Source: Filosporella fistucella
Taxonomy: Eukaryota > Ascomycota > Leotiomycetes > Helotiales
NCBI GenBank assembly: GCA_030077755.1
Contig: JAQJZZ010000005.1
Span: forward strand, 744,001 to 808,000
DNA length: 64,000 bases
Direction: 5' to 3'
Part shown: in pieces, positions 46,984 through 58,802 of the stretch
Layout: the number at the start of each line of letters is the position of its first letter
How positions within the stretch are numbered: the stretch's first letter is position 1
Notes under the pieces: generated by a model
What the model was told of the DNA's origin: nothing
The model's database searches: none
The model's input: the letters and a program-made list of their open reading frames with translations, nothing else
Made by a program: the position numbers and the translations under genes

Positions 46984-48644
46984 TTACAGCTGTGAAGATG
47001 TCGCTGAAAACCCCTCAGACTCAGGCAGCTGTGGACCTTGGGCTTTAAGCGTTTTCAGAAACTCAGCCTCAACATCATGTTCCATCAGCCACCAGTTGTT
47101 CTTATTTCTCTCTTGAAACCGCCTAATCCATTCCCTTTCATCCTGGCCTACCTCAGCAATATATTTTGCATCGAGTCCATCAAGACTGATTTGAGTTTCA
47201 ACCCTTTCTAACAATGGTCGTCGGGTACTGTTGTAAAGTCTAAGTGCTCTCTTCAAATCATATGTAGTATGAGATGAGTCCAAGTTTCCTGGTTCAGGGA
47301 TACTTGTCAGTTGACTTTCTTCCAAAGACCGGTATAATGCCCAGCAATCTCCCCATCCCATTGTTGCTCCAGCTCCGTAGGCGCCGGCAGTTGCTATTGA
47401 CTTGTCAGCAGATTTACTAGGATCAATTCTTAGGAGTCGCATACGGTGCGCAGAATCCCCAATAAAAGCTATCCTATCGTGGCGAGTAAGTTGCTTCATC
47501 CAAGGCGCAGACTCAAGGGGGTATGCATCGATCTCCTGCAATGTATCGAGGACCTGGTTGATGAGAGGATCCCAATTCTGCTATCATCAGCTGATTGCCT
47601 GATTTAAGTCAGTGAATGCACTCACCTCAAAGTATCTTCGCAGTCTTTCAAAACCTTCAATCCCTGTATTCTTTTCCCAATGCAGACTCGCAGCATGTTC
47701 AACCGGCTCCTTGATGATTGCAACAATCCCATATTGACCCAGGCCTGGCTATACATTAGCTTGAAAATCCAATTGAATCTGCCCAACTAACATACCCAAC
47801 TTGGAAAGGAATGCTACTCCTCCGTCCTTTCGCCAGGAGGAGCTATCATTGTGTAGTGCGATATGAGCAACTTGACTTTCAGGAAAAACTTTCCTGTATG
47901 CAACCGTCCCTCGATACTGAGGCATCTCAGGAAGGTACGTCCTTCTGATTTTCTGTAGACTCTATGAGCATTAGGCACAGGCTCGAATGACTTAACGAAC
48001 CGAATATAGCCCATCGGCAGCGATTAGAAGATCGAAGTCTTCAACAGAACCATCTTCGAAAGTTAATTGAACCCCGCTTTCGATTACACCGTGACTGGTA
48101 ACATTTCGACCATATTGTATCACACCCTTAGGAACATTTGACACTAATATTTCAAGTAAGGGAGCTCTATGTGTTCGACCTTGGACATGTCGCCCGGCAG
48201 TTGATTCGGATGAAGGTGATGTAGCAATAACTTCTCCGGTTCGCCAATGTCTGATCATGTATGTTCCATTGTTGCCTCCTCGTTCTAGAATTTTATGAAT
48301 CTCGTCTAAATCGATTAGTTCATCTAAAATTCTAAGCCCTGAGATGGGTTGTTAATACAAAAATTTTGTTCATAGTTGTGAAAAATTTACCAGAAACTTG
48401 CAAACTGATCCATGCTCCAGCAATCCTTGGACCTGGGGAACGCTCGAAGGCGCAGACTTGCACATTGGGAAGGCGAGACAAAGCAATTGCAGCTACTGCG
48501 CCAACTAGACCAACTCCTACGATGCTAATAAAGTCAGCGCTACTCGATTTTGTCACCAACACTTGGCAGGGAAGAGGTTCACGTGCCCGATTCTTAAAGG
48601 TGGGGGTTTCTCCCCATCTATATTCGAGGAGCTCTCCAAAGCCA
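46984..48644 (-). CDS. FAD-dependent monooxygenase (salicylate hydroxylase-like), 5' end unresolved
   Basis: Minus-strand exons resolved by phase: one ending at 48391, then 48338-48001, 47952-47796, 47744-47626 and 47580-46984. The class A flavoprotein hydroxylase fold is clear: ISIVGVGLVGAVAAIALSRL (GxGxxG dinucleotide fold), CAFERSPGP with the Glu that binds the ribose, DFDLLIAADGLYS (DG motif), then RIAFIGDSAHRM (GD motif binding FAD) and a Gly-rich GAYGAGATMGWGDCWALYRS. Such enzymes hydroxylate aromatic or polyketide-like substrates with NAD(P)H and O2; the substrate is unknown. The first exon is a problem: the frame upstream of ISIVGVG has no ATG back to a stop. ATG at 48644 (MALESSSN) joins only through a 38-nt intron. 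Either an upstream exon is missing or a small indel broke the start. The GDSAH loop is also atypical (usually GDAAHxxxP). Confidence 0.75.
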
Positions 48645-49435
48645 TTTTGTAACAAATGTGTACCAGAATCTATTTGATGTAGATCCTTCTCTCTATGTTA
48701 GAAAATGAAGTCATGAAGAATAGAAGCCTGCTTATTCATATTTCCTACCATCAAAGCAATCCATCTGAACACAAAATCTGTAGTTAAGCGAGCCCCTGGC
48801 CAACAGATTTGGAGATTAGCGAACAAACGCCATACTCCCCACAATGAACGCCACAGGACTCATCCCACTCTTGCAAAAGTCCAGCCTCGTCTTGATGAAA
48901 GAAGCCGCTTGTAGGATGCATCAGCCAAATGCTCTACCGTGCATCCCATTGCATCTGATGGTGCAAATATCTCTGATTTGTTACATTCGGCAGTAAACCG
49001 AAGAATGAGTCCTTCTAGGACGAGAACATGACGGGCTTATTTCTGGTGTATGTGGAAATTAATACATATAATCATGGGGTTAAAAGCTTTGGAACTGCTT
49101 TAAATTCAATCGAGAGATCCTTTTCGCCGAAGGAAGATGAATTTATGATACATCTCGGCAAAATTTCCTATTATATTGCTTTGAACACAAGCAGCACCTC
49201 AATTCGCTTGAACACTTCGTAATCAGATAATTGGCTATGTGTAGACTGTCTTGGGTGATAGGAGACTTTTATTAGATTTGCTATTAGCCAGTAAGATGTC
49301 AAATTTATTGAAGCCCCTAAGTTCCTCGTTTCCAAATTGTCGCCTCAACCCGTTCTCACTCATCACTTCAACTCACTCCAATTTCTATAGTCTACCTTCA
49401 ATTCTCTTCATTACTCAAAATCGTGAAACACTTGA
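48645..49435. other. Intergenic region, no gene seen
   Basis: About 0.8 kb upstream of the monooxygenase. An ATG at about 48763 followed by GTAGG could be a first exon of that gene (MDCFD), but the simple splice does not keep frame. Otherwise stop-dense. Confidence 0.45.
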
Positions 49436-49955
49436 GTCGATGTTTTTCTGGCAAGGGAGACCTGTATATGTACGACGGTACCAGTGCACCATATTGTGTA
49501 CTTTCCAGGCTGCTGCTGTGGCATTCACTTATTTTTAGAGTTTTCATCGCTTTGAATAGACAGCGGGCAAGAGAGGGCCGAGTCCTGATACATCTAATGG
49601 CTCTGATACTGCGAATCCAATTGTTTTGGGATGTTAGCAATTGGGATTTTGATTGTTGGCGCAAATGCAAACTGAATTACACCGAAATGAATGGGATAAT
49701 TACTGGACAGTACCAGATATTGGATTCTTCATTGTGACCCTTTTTACTGGCGCATATTGGATCATTTGGTCAGAATGGCTAGATCCAGTATTCCAAGGCT
49801 ACAACCGACAATTGATCGGAGTGATCCATCCGTCGGTCTTGGAGCTTTTGTGTTTTGTCTTTGGGGCTTTACAGATCTTCTTTAACTCGACAATTTCTCA
49901 CGACCCACTGGAAGCCTCTTGTAGTACAAGCTATCACCAATCCTTTACGAGCTAA
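49436..49955 (+). other. Possible relic of a polytopic membrane-protein gene
   Basis: Membrane-protein-like stretches occur in changing + frames. One frame near 49438 reads MFFWQGRPVYVRRYQ then CTFQAAAVAFTYF and hits a stop; near 49629 another reads MLAIGILIVGANAN; and from 49653 a third gives DIGFFIVTLFTGAYWIIWSE, then HPSVLELLCFVFGALQIFF. These look like three or four membrane helices of one protein split by stops and shifts. Introns cannot be excluded, but I found no set of splice sites that joins them. No family recognised. Confidence 0.3.
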
Positions 49956-50505
49956 ATTGAGGGGAACACTTAGAATCAAAATGGATTGAAGACATCCCAG
50001 CAACATGTTGATGTGATACGAGAAATCCGAGCTTGACAAGGACACGGAAGCTTCTGTTTCAATGCTCTGCACAAGTCTGTATCGTATTTATATTTCAACC
50101 CATTGATACACGTAAATCTTAAAGTATCCAATGACAATGCACTATAAAGTACAATCTTGAATTGTCAGTAGTTGCCAAGGAGATGGAATCAAAACATCTA
50201 TCTTGCCATTCTGGAGTTTCATTTTGTCTGTGCCTGTTGATATTCCCAATTACTTAACGTGGAGGTGCGGCTGTGCTCATCCAATTTTCTTGGTTTGCAC
50301 CAATAAGACTGCTGGAATGCCGTCAGAGCAGAAACCAACAAGACAAAAAACTGCTGATTGGATCAATCAGATGTTGGTTGTCCTTATCGCTTACAATATA
50401 CCACACCAGATTCGTACCTTATTAATAAAACCATAATTGTGCTTCAACCTCTTCATCTATAACTTTGAGTCCCAGAAGAACAATCATCCCACTTCCTGAA
50501 CGACC
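49956..50505. other. Intergenic region, no gene seen
   Basis: 550 bp upstream of the Hsp70-like gene; short frames only. Confidence 0.5.
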
Positions 50506-51909
50506 ATGGAAACTGTAATCGCAATTTGGCTCGTGTTTTTCCTAGTTCACAGCACAATTGGGGGAGGATTACGATGGGAGCCCTTTCCGACTTGCCTCTC
50601 GTGTATTCCCTATGCTTTGCTGGAGGCTCCTGGGATTGGATTTGAGCTATCGCAATCTTACGGGTAGAGTTTCGTGATGACTGAAATCTTCAACCTCGTG
50701 CTGACAATCATGAATGTAGAATAATATCCGTGAGGTTTGAAAACGGAACGATCACTAATTTTGCCAAGGTGGGCTCCCAAAGAGTATTTTGAGAGGCAGG
50801 CTGACACAGTGGCCTAGGTGGAGGGAGGAGAAGACTACCGGGCTCTCATGAAGCGACTATCTGGCCACCAGGAGCAAATATCGTGAGTATCCTTGGCCCG
50901 AATGATCGATTTTGAAGTCTGATATTGTGGTTTAAGTGAATCTGAAATCCATCATCAATTCAAGCTGCAAGACACACAGAATATTCTCACGAAGCAAACT
51001 ATCAGCTCTTCCACTGCAGTTTTTCGCTCGGATGTAGAGATTCTAGGAGAATTCATCAAGCTTCTCCGCACAACAACCGAATTGCGGATCGGCGCAACAG
51101 TTGATCTTGCTGTAGCTGCCCGACCGGATCTCCCGTTTCTGCAACAACAAATGGTAGAAGATGCATTTGACCTGGCAGGCATGACTCATCTGCGCAGCTA
51201 CAAATTCTTACAGCGTATTGATCCTGTACATCAACCAGTTGCTGGTCTTGCTGGGCTGGGGTATGGCATTTGTGAGAATTGGAAAGATATACGAATTTGT
51301 GAGGACGAGGACACAAGACTGCCGTTCAAACAAACAATTGCTATTTCTTTCACGGACGATGCATTGGTACTAAGCAATACGGCAATTGTAGGGTTACTAC
51401 AGTGCCGAGGCACCAAGGAGGTCGTACATCGTGATCTGGGATTTAATATCTGGAGTCGTAATCCAGAAGATAGTACATTTTGGGACAAAGTGAGGGAAGC
51501 TATCAAAAATACACCTGTCTCTTACCGAAAACCGGACTTACTGCTGCTCTTCGGGAATGTAGCGGCAAATGCCAAATTTCAAGAAGCTGTCAAGTCAGCG
51601 CTGGATAATATGGAGCTAGCATACCTTTACGATGACTGGCAAAATACCGGGCAAGATCCCACGTATGCTGCGGCTCAGGGAGCTGCCATGATTGCCAAGG
51701 TATGGCAGGGGAGTGAATGGAATTGCTTGCAAAGGTGCCATGATGATGAGGATGATGATCGGCCGGACGATGATGGCCCTGGAATTACTCTGAGACAGAT
51801 GTATGAGAAGAGGGCGCAGTGGGATCAGTCTTGTATGATGGGAGATTGTCCCTGGCATAAAGAGTGGATTGATAGCAGGTTATTGGCTGAAAAGAAAGGG
51901 CGGTGGTAG
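50506..51909 (+). CDS. Secreted or lumenal Hsp70/actin-fold-like hypothetical protein, four exons
   Basis: Exons 50506-50663, 50720-50768, 50818-50882 and 50937-51909, giving 414 residues. The exon 3/4 splice uses a TTTAAG acceptor at 50936, the only AG that keeps frame. The N-terminus METVIAIWLVFFLVHSTIGG is a signal peptide or anchor. Exon joins give GIISVRFENGTITNFAKVEG, which resembles the phosphate-binding strand pair at the start of Hsp70/actin-like ATPases in fungal hypothetical proteins. Later LLLLFGNVAANAKFQEAVKS (about 292-311) and DPTYAAAQGAAMIAKVWQ resemble the adenosine-binding loop and the final helix of that fold. The N-terminal DLGTT-type motif is not obvious, so ATPase activity is doubtful. 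An acidic run (DDEDDDRPDDD) and three Cys lie near the C-terminus. Family assignment is by pattern only. Confidence 0.7.
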
Positions 51910-53322
51910 GGTAAGAAAACTTCTAAATACTGTTTGGGTACGGTTCAGAAAATATGCAGCAACGCGCATTATTCAAATACTCCCAAAATTGGTTGGTGGG
52001 TGAATTCTGTCTTGCTTTCCTTGGAACCATGAACAGATTTAGAACTCCCAAGCCTCCGATAGCATCAAGAATTATTAACCTTTGACTTTCCGTAAAAAAA
52101 GAAAAGTTATGGACATATTGCAATTCTCGCATTGCTATCGAACAATCAACTAATGTACCACTTGGCAATTTATATAGGAGACAAGTTACACTGCACCGGT
52201 GAATTTGGAATTAAGGATAACAGAAATGCAGTAGGTCGCTTTTATTTCTGTACTTTAATGAACGCGCATGACTCGAGAGACTAAAGCCAAAAAAAACCTG
52301 TCAGCTCCCTTATACTTGGCAGCAATTTTGTCTACGAGAATTTCGTAATGATTCTTACTCGCAATAATCCAGAATCAATTAAGACATAAAAAAGTCTCAT
52401 GGCAATAGACCATATGGCAGGCACAGCTTCTTTGCTCAAATTGGGTTTTACCTTTCAATAACTTGATATCACCACTCGAGTTGAAATGCGGGGGAACGCT
52501 TCCCCACTGGGAGAGCCGACTCCCGAACAAAGTACCGAAAGATTGGTAATAAATGCTCAATCCTAAATGAACATGAGGCTCCTACGGGATAGGGCCGAAT
52601 GGCATGAAAGACAAGGGCAAAGAGCTTGGAATGAGACGTTTACCATGGAATGAGGTCGGATGAATAGGTACCCTCAGGGGCAAAAAAGGATGCCGAAACT
52701 GATTGCCGAGTCATCGGAAAAACTACGGATTATAAGAAGAACATTCAAGTATACGTACTCTAACTTTGCTTGCATCAGTCAGGTCCGTGCAAAACTCTAT
52801 ACGTCACGTCCCGAGGATCAAGCTTGGAAATTGGTTAGGGATAATGCAGATTTGCGAGTACGAAAGTCTGAAGACGAGCAGACATCAGATAACTTTCTAA
52901 AGCTCGGATATTCAGAATGTTGGGACTTTTGATTAGGCGGGAATCTCTGCCTTCAAGAATCAATTGAATCTTGATCTTATCTTCAGTACCATTTATTTTG
53001 ACGCTTCTTAGCTACAATTCGGTAAGTAGGCAACAGTTCCAGCTATCATACAACTCTGGTCTTGTACCCAGCATTAACTTGCGGGGTAGCGTGTCGGACA
53101 CATCCCTATTTTGACAGCTAACCCCATAGTCCGCTCTACGCCGCTCTACGGCTCAGTCTTTTCCCAAGCGACATGAGAAAGTGGATTGAAAACCGTAAAT
53201 ATGTAAATTAACAATCCGCTGTGGACGTAGATCAGCTTTAGAATACTATATCTGCAAGCTCTTTCCACTCTTTTGACATCTGGACAGCCAATCTTGCCCC
53301 AGCCTTTTATATCCTGGACAAA
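51910..53322. other. Intergenic region, no gene seen
   Basis: 1.4 kb with short open frames on both strands, none with a domain. The short duplicated unit CCGCTCTACG occurs twice in tandem around 53131-53151. Promoter of the tannase-type esterase at the right end, with TTTTATATCC about 20 bp before the start codon. Confidence 0.5.
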
Positions 53323-55255
53323 ATGAGGACTTCAATTAATGCTTCAATACTGCTCTCTGAGGCCCTCCTGTTTGCGCCCGCTGTATATGGACAATCAAAT
53401 TTTGCCAGAGACACAGCAGGAATACTCTCAGAGCCTCAAGCAGCATGCGCTCAACTCGGTTCCACTCTGTCGATCCCAGATGTCACAGTCAATTTCGCAT
53501 CCTATCTCCCAGCTGGAAGCAATATTACACTATCCCAGGACTATGATCTAGCTTCCTGTGGATATACGAGCCAAGTAATTAGCACAGACATTTGTCGAAT
53601 TGCAATGTATGTTGCAACCAGTAACCGATCTGGAATAACTCTCGAAGCGTGGTTACCTACGAATTGGACTGGTCGATTTCTGAGCACCGGAAATGGAGGT
53701 GTTTCTGGGTGTATCCAATATCCTGACCTGGCTTATACAGCTGGGTTGGGATTCGCGACTGTTGGTATGGGCGACTCAGTACCTGTGAGGAGCGAAAGCT
53801 GACGAGATAGGGGCGAACAATGGACACAATGGAACCCGAGGTCTTGTGAGTAGTTTTAAAAACTACCAAAACATCACCATGCTGATTTACTGTAGGCTTT
53901 CGCCAATAACACCGATGTGGTCCATGATTTCGCAGATAGAAGTTTGCATACCGGCGTTGTAGTTGGGAAGCAGATTAGCGAAAAGTATTATGGTACTGCT
54001 CACACGAAATCCTACTATCTTGGATGCAGCACAGGTGGCAGACAAGGCTTCAAATCGGTCCAGACCTATCCAGAGGATTTTGATGGAGTAGTGGCCGGAG
54101 CTCCAGCATTCAATTTCCCTGCGCTCACGTCATGGAGTGGTCATTTCTTGCCCATCTTCGGAACCAATACGAGTGCAACCTATGTCCCAAGAGGCGCACT
54201 ATGGGATCTGATACACCAAGAAATCCTAAATCAATGCGACAGCATTGATGGTGTGGTTGACGGTATCATTGAAGATCCCGAGTTGTGTTCATTTAGACCA
54301 GAGGCATTGTTGTGCCCATCTGGATCCACAAACCCAACTGGCTGTTTGACCAGCGCGCAAGTAGGAGCTGTGAGGGAAGCATTCAGTGACTATTACGGAG
54401 TGGATGGGAAGTTGATATACCCCCGCATGCAGCCTGGGTCAGAAACGCCGGCACAATTTCTCTATTACACCGCTGAATTCCCTTACTCCAACGATTGGTT
54501 CAGATACGTAGTTCTAAGTTTGTTACACAACTTCCCAAACTTGGCTCAAATGCTGATTCTTGATAGATGACTCCACCTGGGACCCGGCAACTTTCAATAT
54601 TGCTGATGCCAAATTAGCCATGGACCAAAATCCATTTGACATCGCCACTTGGAACGGTAACATTTCTGCATTCCAGAAAGCAGGTGGAAAACTTCGTCAG
54701 TATTGCTACAACTTCCAAGGAATGAAACTGACTTGAGTGGTAGTCCACTACCATGGGCAAATGGATGGTGTTATCAGCTCTGCAAACAGCCCGTTGTACT
54801 ACGATCTCGTCTCCAGAACAATGGCGTTAAATTCCTCTGAGATTGACAACTTTTACCGCTTCTTCCGGGTTGGTGGAATGGGTAAGTAACAGAGACCTAC
54901 TTGAACCATCAGAATTTCGGCTAATTTGGATAGGCCATTGCGTTGGGGGTGACGGCGCAACCTTGATTGGAAACTCGCTCGCATCCGTCTCAACTCTGGA
55001 TCCTCAGAACAATGTTCTTCTGAGAATGGTTGATTGGGTCGAGAATGGCAATGCTCCTGAGACAATCACTGGAACGAAATACGTAGATGTAAGTGCAAAA
55101 CCTCGAGGGTGATGTTGACTGAGCTAACTGCAAGAAAGAATGACCCCTCAAAGGGAGTGAGTTTAGTTCGCAATCATTGCAAGTATCCCAAGAGAAATTT
55201 CTGCATCAATCCGGCGAATCATACATCAGCCGACGCATGGAAATGTATACTATAA
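53323..55255 (+). CDS. Tannase / feruloyl esterase family protein, seven exons
   Basis: Exons 53323-53764, 53811-53845, 53896-54517, 54567-54695, 54744-54881, 54934-55088 and 55139-55255, giving 545 residues. Secreted serine esterases of this family release phenolic acids from plant cell wall esters or tannins. Marks: signal peptide MRTSINASILLSEALLFAPAVYG; RFLSTGNGGVSGCI; VGANNGHNGTRGLAFANNTD rebuilt across exons 1-3; nucleophile GCSTGGRQG with Ser 204 preceded by Cys 203; LLHYHGQMDGVISSANSP across exons 4-5 with Asp 417; GGMGHCVGG with His 457 and Cys 458. The paired Cys residues next to Ser and His form the family's characteristic catalytic disulfide. Exon 2 is 35 nt. Without splicing, stops interrupt the gene at several introns, so it can look broken although all seven exons join in phase. 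The last acceptor (55138, GAAAG) is unusual. Confidence 0.9.
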
Positions 55256-56044
55256 AGACTTCAGAATATACACAGTGATAGACAGAGAAAATGTATGATT
55301 TGTTTGCCTGCCATTCAAATTTTGCGTGCATTCGTGACATAGGCAGGATGAAAGACAGCTATGATAGGTGACGATCGATAAAACAAAAGATGAGAGCTAT
55401 CACCATACCCGGGTTCCTCTTTGAGACATTGAATGACCGCCCTTGAGCAACATCACTAGCCTCGAAGGCAGGCTTTGCAACAGCTTCACGTGAACAAAGT
55501 ACAACGACAAAGCCTGATTTATAGCTCAAAAATAGAATAAATTGGCGATATGGATCACCTTAGATCTAGAATCCTTTTTGCAACAAGTCAAGTGGCCTCC
55601 AACTTGAATCCCACAATTGAATTCTCACCAACAACAACGCAGCCATCAACTTGCAACCGTGCTGGCGTATCTATCGCCCGACCTGGGTACAAGAATACCA
55701 GCAAAACAAAAGAGATCAGTCCATTTGAATCAATAGTACGAAGCATTTGAGGGACTAAGAAGACCGCGCAACAGCAGAGAGCCTTTGTCGATAGGGAAAT
55801 CCATCCTATCCTCGCTATTCTACATCACGTACCCGACAGAAGGATTCTGTTTACACAGCTTGTGTTATTTCACAGATAAATACCACGATTCAGCTTGATT
55901 TTCTGATCCCAAGTGTTTTGCTTTTTGACATCACAATCGACCAGCAATATAGGATTCATTGGTAGGTAACGTGACCTTCAATGTTGGAGGAAGTGCACGT
56001 GCTAATTGACGCCTGAAACATAGGGCATTAATATCAGAATCAAA
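55256..56044. other. Intergenic region upstream of arp9
   Basis: 789 bp. Contains two CACGTG cores, one within TTCACGTGAA near 55485 and one within GTGCACGTGC near 55995, the latter about 50 bp before the arp9 start. In this setting a Cbf1-like or general bHLH role is as likely as phosphate control. No gene seen. Confidence 0.5.
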
Positions 56045-58301
56045 ATGCGACCAAGTCACCGCGGTCGCGTCTCGGAGGGCAATGTGAGCATCAAGACAGA
56101 ACCCCGATCACCACGGATTAAGTTCGAGGACGAAATTGAGACGGATTTGGGCGGTACTAAGAAAACCTCGAACCCCATTAAATTATCCCCCTCTTGTCTT
56201 TCCAAGTTCGCACCACCAACAATGCCTCCATTCCGGGATGAAAACGTCCTGATCATTGCACCTGGGTCGCAGACAACCCTCGCGCAACTTGGTCTGCCGG
56301 AATCCTATACACCTGCATCAAATCGCTTCCCGACAAGAGTTTTCCTAGCACCTGATGGTCGCACTTACGAGCCATACAAGATTCGGACGCGTAAGAAGGT
56401 TGTGAGCAATGGCGCAGATGCTGAGATGGGGGGTGTTGATCCGGTAGAGGAGGAGGATGAGTTAGTTGAGTTGCCAGAAGACGAGGAAGGAGCGATATAT
56501 CCGCTAAAAGGTATACACAACCACCACAATCCGCCGAAAAGAAGAACTAATTGTGAGAATAGCTGGCCGTATCGATAATCAACCTGCATTCTTCGCACTT
56601 CTCCAACATATTCACTCCACCTTCAACCCCAACATCCATACACCTATTATGCTAATTGCTCAGCCATGTTGGACCGCAAAGAACCATGAAGATATTACTC
56701 AATTTGTCTTTGAAAAATTCAAGACACCCGGTTTCTGCATAATGGACAGTGGAATCGCAACTAGTTGGGCATATGGTGTTCAGTATGCGACAGTTATTGA
56801 TGTTGGATTGGACAAAATCGATGTTACTGCGGTGGTGGATTTTCAGATTGGGGCCAGAGGACGTATACAAGATTCTGGTGGTGAAGCCATGACTCAAAGA
56901 CTCATGAAACTTCTGGCATCTAAGGGATTCACGCGGGATATGGCCGAGCAATTGAAGAAGAGTACAATCTGTGAAATTCTAGCACCGGGGGTGCCCATGC
57001 CAGGGACTGATGCTACGGAAGAGATTATCAGCAATCCAGCTGCTGCTGCCAGCACAGGTGCAACCTCATCAGGACCAAGTGTTAAGATCACCGAAGCGCC
57101 CCGAATTCCAATTCTCGAGGCTGATCCAGTGGACGATGAGTTTATTGACGACAAGGTTGATGATGATGGTGTTTTGGACGTTGCCAGCATCGTGACGAGT
57201 GGCAGAACACAGGAATTCTTGGCTAAAAAGGAAAAGGAGAAAGCAGAGAGAGCTGCTGCGAGGAAAGCTACTCGAGATGCTGAGAAGGCAGAAGCTGCTG
57301 CCGCCGCTGCAAGACCTCTTCGTCTTCCCAACTCCAAGCGTCCCCGTGCTATCTTCCACTACGAAGAAGTTATTAAGGAATCTCCAAACGGGAAGAAGGC
57401 GAAGACTCCCGAGCCAGAGTCAACCCTGATTGAGGAGCCCGTATCAGCTGTTGAGCCCAAAGCTGGTGATGGTCTTCCACTTGAAAATGGAGCTGCCCCC
57501 GTTGAGGATGATGCTGCAAGACGTGAGCAACAAAAAGCTGCTAGAAAAGAGGAAAGACGAAAAGTCCGGGAAGAGGAGAACCCTGATCGTATCCGACGGG
57601 ATATTGAGATCGGTCTTGAACGCTTTCAAGCTGCGGATGGAGGTTACATGGATGAAGTCGCTGACACCGTGTATCGCACTATTCTCAACGTAGACCAACC
57701 AGCCGATAGACAACCATGCTGGGACGCTCTGATCATATGTGGTTCAGGGTCAAAAGTCAGGGGTTTCAAGGATGCTCTGATCACAACCCTCAACAACAGG
57801 TACTTGGTGTCCCCAAGCACTGCTACTATGTTCATGAGCGAACTTCCTTCAAATCTGGCCACCCCAAGCGGTACTGGATCAATGACACCCACTACGTCGT
57901 TCTCATCGACCCCTTTACACGCACCTCCCACAGCCAGTGCTGTTAACCCACTTCTCCTCGCTGCCACCACAGCCTCGAATCCCGCCCTCAATCCAAATTC
58001 ATTCAACGCCAGTAGTAGTGGTCAACACCATTCATCACACTCGCAATCTCCCACAAGCTTGAAAGTAGCTAGTCCTCCGACTTACTTCCCAGAATGGAAG
58101 TCCTTCGAGGAAGCTGTCTTCCTCGGTGCTCAAGTTGCCGCAAAGGTCCTCTTCATCGTTGATCAAGGCGTCTCGAAAGGTTTCCTCTCACGAGTTGAGT
58201 TCAATGAGGAGGGGCCGACGGCAATTCATCAAGTGTAAGTTATTCCAAATCCTTTGAAATGCAGGTATACTAATGTTACTGAAAGTGGTTTCGTCAACTG
58301 A
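56045..58301 (+). CDS. arp9: Actin-related protein Arp9, SWI/SNF and RSC chromatin-remodelling subunit
   Basis: Exon 1 56045-56510, exon 2 56563-58234 and probably a tiny exon 3, 58286-58301 (717 residues). Arp9 pairs with Arp7/Arp42 and binds the HSA region of the Snf2-type ATPase. Marks: MPPFRDENVLIIAPGSQTTL, LAQLGLPESYTP, FPTRVFLAPDGR, DEEGAIYPLKAGRIDNQPAF (rebuilt across intron 1), TPIMLIAQPCWTAKNHEDIT, FEKFKTPGFCIMDSGIATSW, and IDVGLDKIDVTAVVDF. A charged insert of ~200 residues (coiled, Lys/Glu/Ala-rich) follows, then LIICGSGSKVRGFKDALITT and EWKSFEEAVFLGAQVAAKVL. A Met 59 codons downstream (56222) matches the start seen in relatives, so the basic N-terminal extension may be untranslated. 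The 3' end is open: the frame stops at 58238, but GTAAGT at 58235, TACTAAT and GAAAG support splicing to the ending GFVN. Confidence 0.92.
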
Positions 58302-58802
58302 GATACTCAAATATATGGCGTTTAGGAGTATGTTGTGTGGATACCTAAAGTTGCAGATGTATGCTATAGATGGCCGGCGGTCTACAAACATGGAGTAACT
58401 TCGGGAACCTGGTTGTAACAAAATCTAGCTAAGTAGGCATGAAAAAGTCATTGTCGTATTCGTTCTTGGTTTTCTGAAGAATGGGTTTGATTGTCTTTTA
58501 TTTGCACAAAATAGACCTGCACTCCACAATTGATTATGCGCGACATACTTTGATCTTGCAGAATGAGGATGCACGGAGGCTCTGAAAAATGAGTCGATAT
58601 TTCCAAGAAAATCATTGCATCTCACTGATCTTGTAGAACGAGGTCACAAAGAAGATTGAAAAGGCCGGGCTAATTTTCAAAAATCTTGCATTTTATTAAC
58701 TATCGCATTATAAACCCCCGTCCTGCTTTCTCGCCCAAATCCAGTCATCATGGCAAAATCAAATCATTCAATCATCAGGGTATCTAATCCATTCATCACC
58801 AC
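58302..58802. other. Convergent 3' flanks of arp9 and the neighbouring gene
   Basis: 501 bp of AT-rich sequence, presumably the two 3' UTRs. No gene seen. Confidence 0.6.

Noticed and set aside
31268..48644. FAS pair plus FAD monooxygenase as a secondary-metabolite cluster
   Set aside because: No PKS/NRPS, P450, transporter or Zn2Cys6 regulator nearby; the FAS has the features of the primary enzyme.
53323..54900. Tannase gene as a pseudogene
   Set aside because: All stops fall in introns with good donors and branch sites; spliced phases agree over seven exons and catalytic residues are intact.
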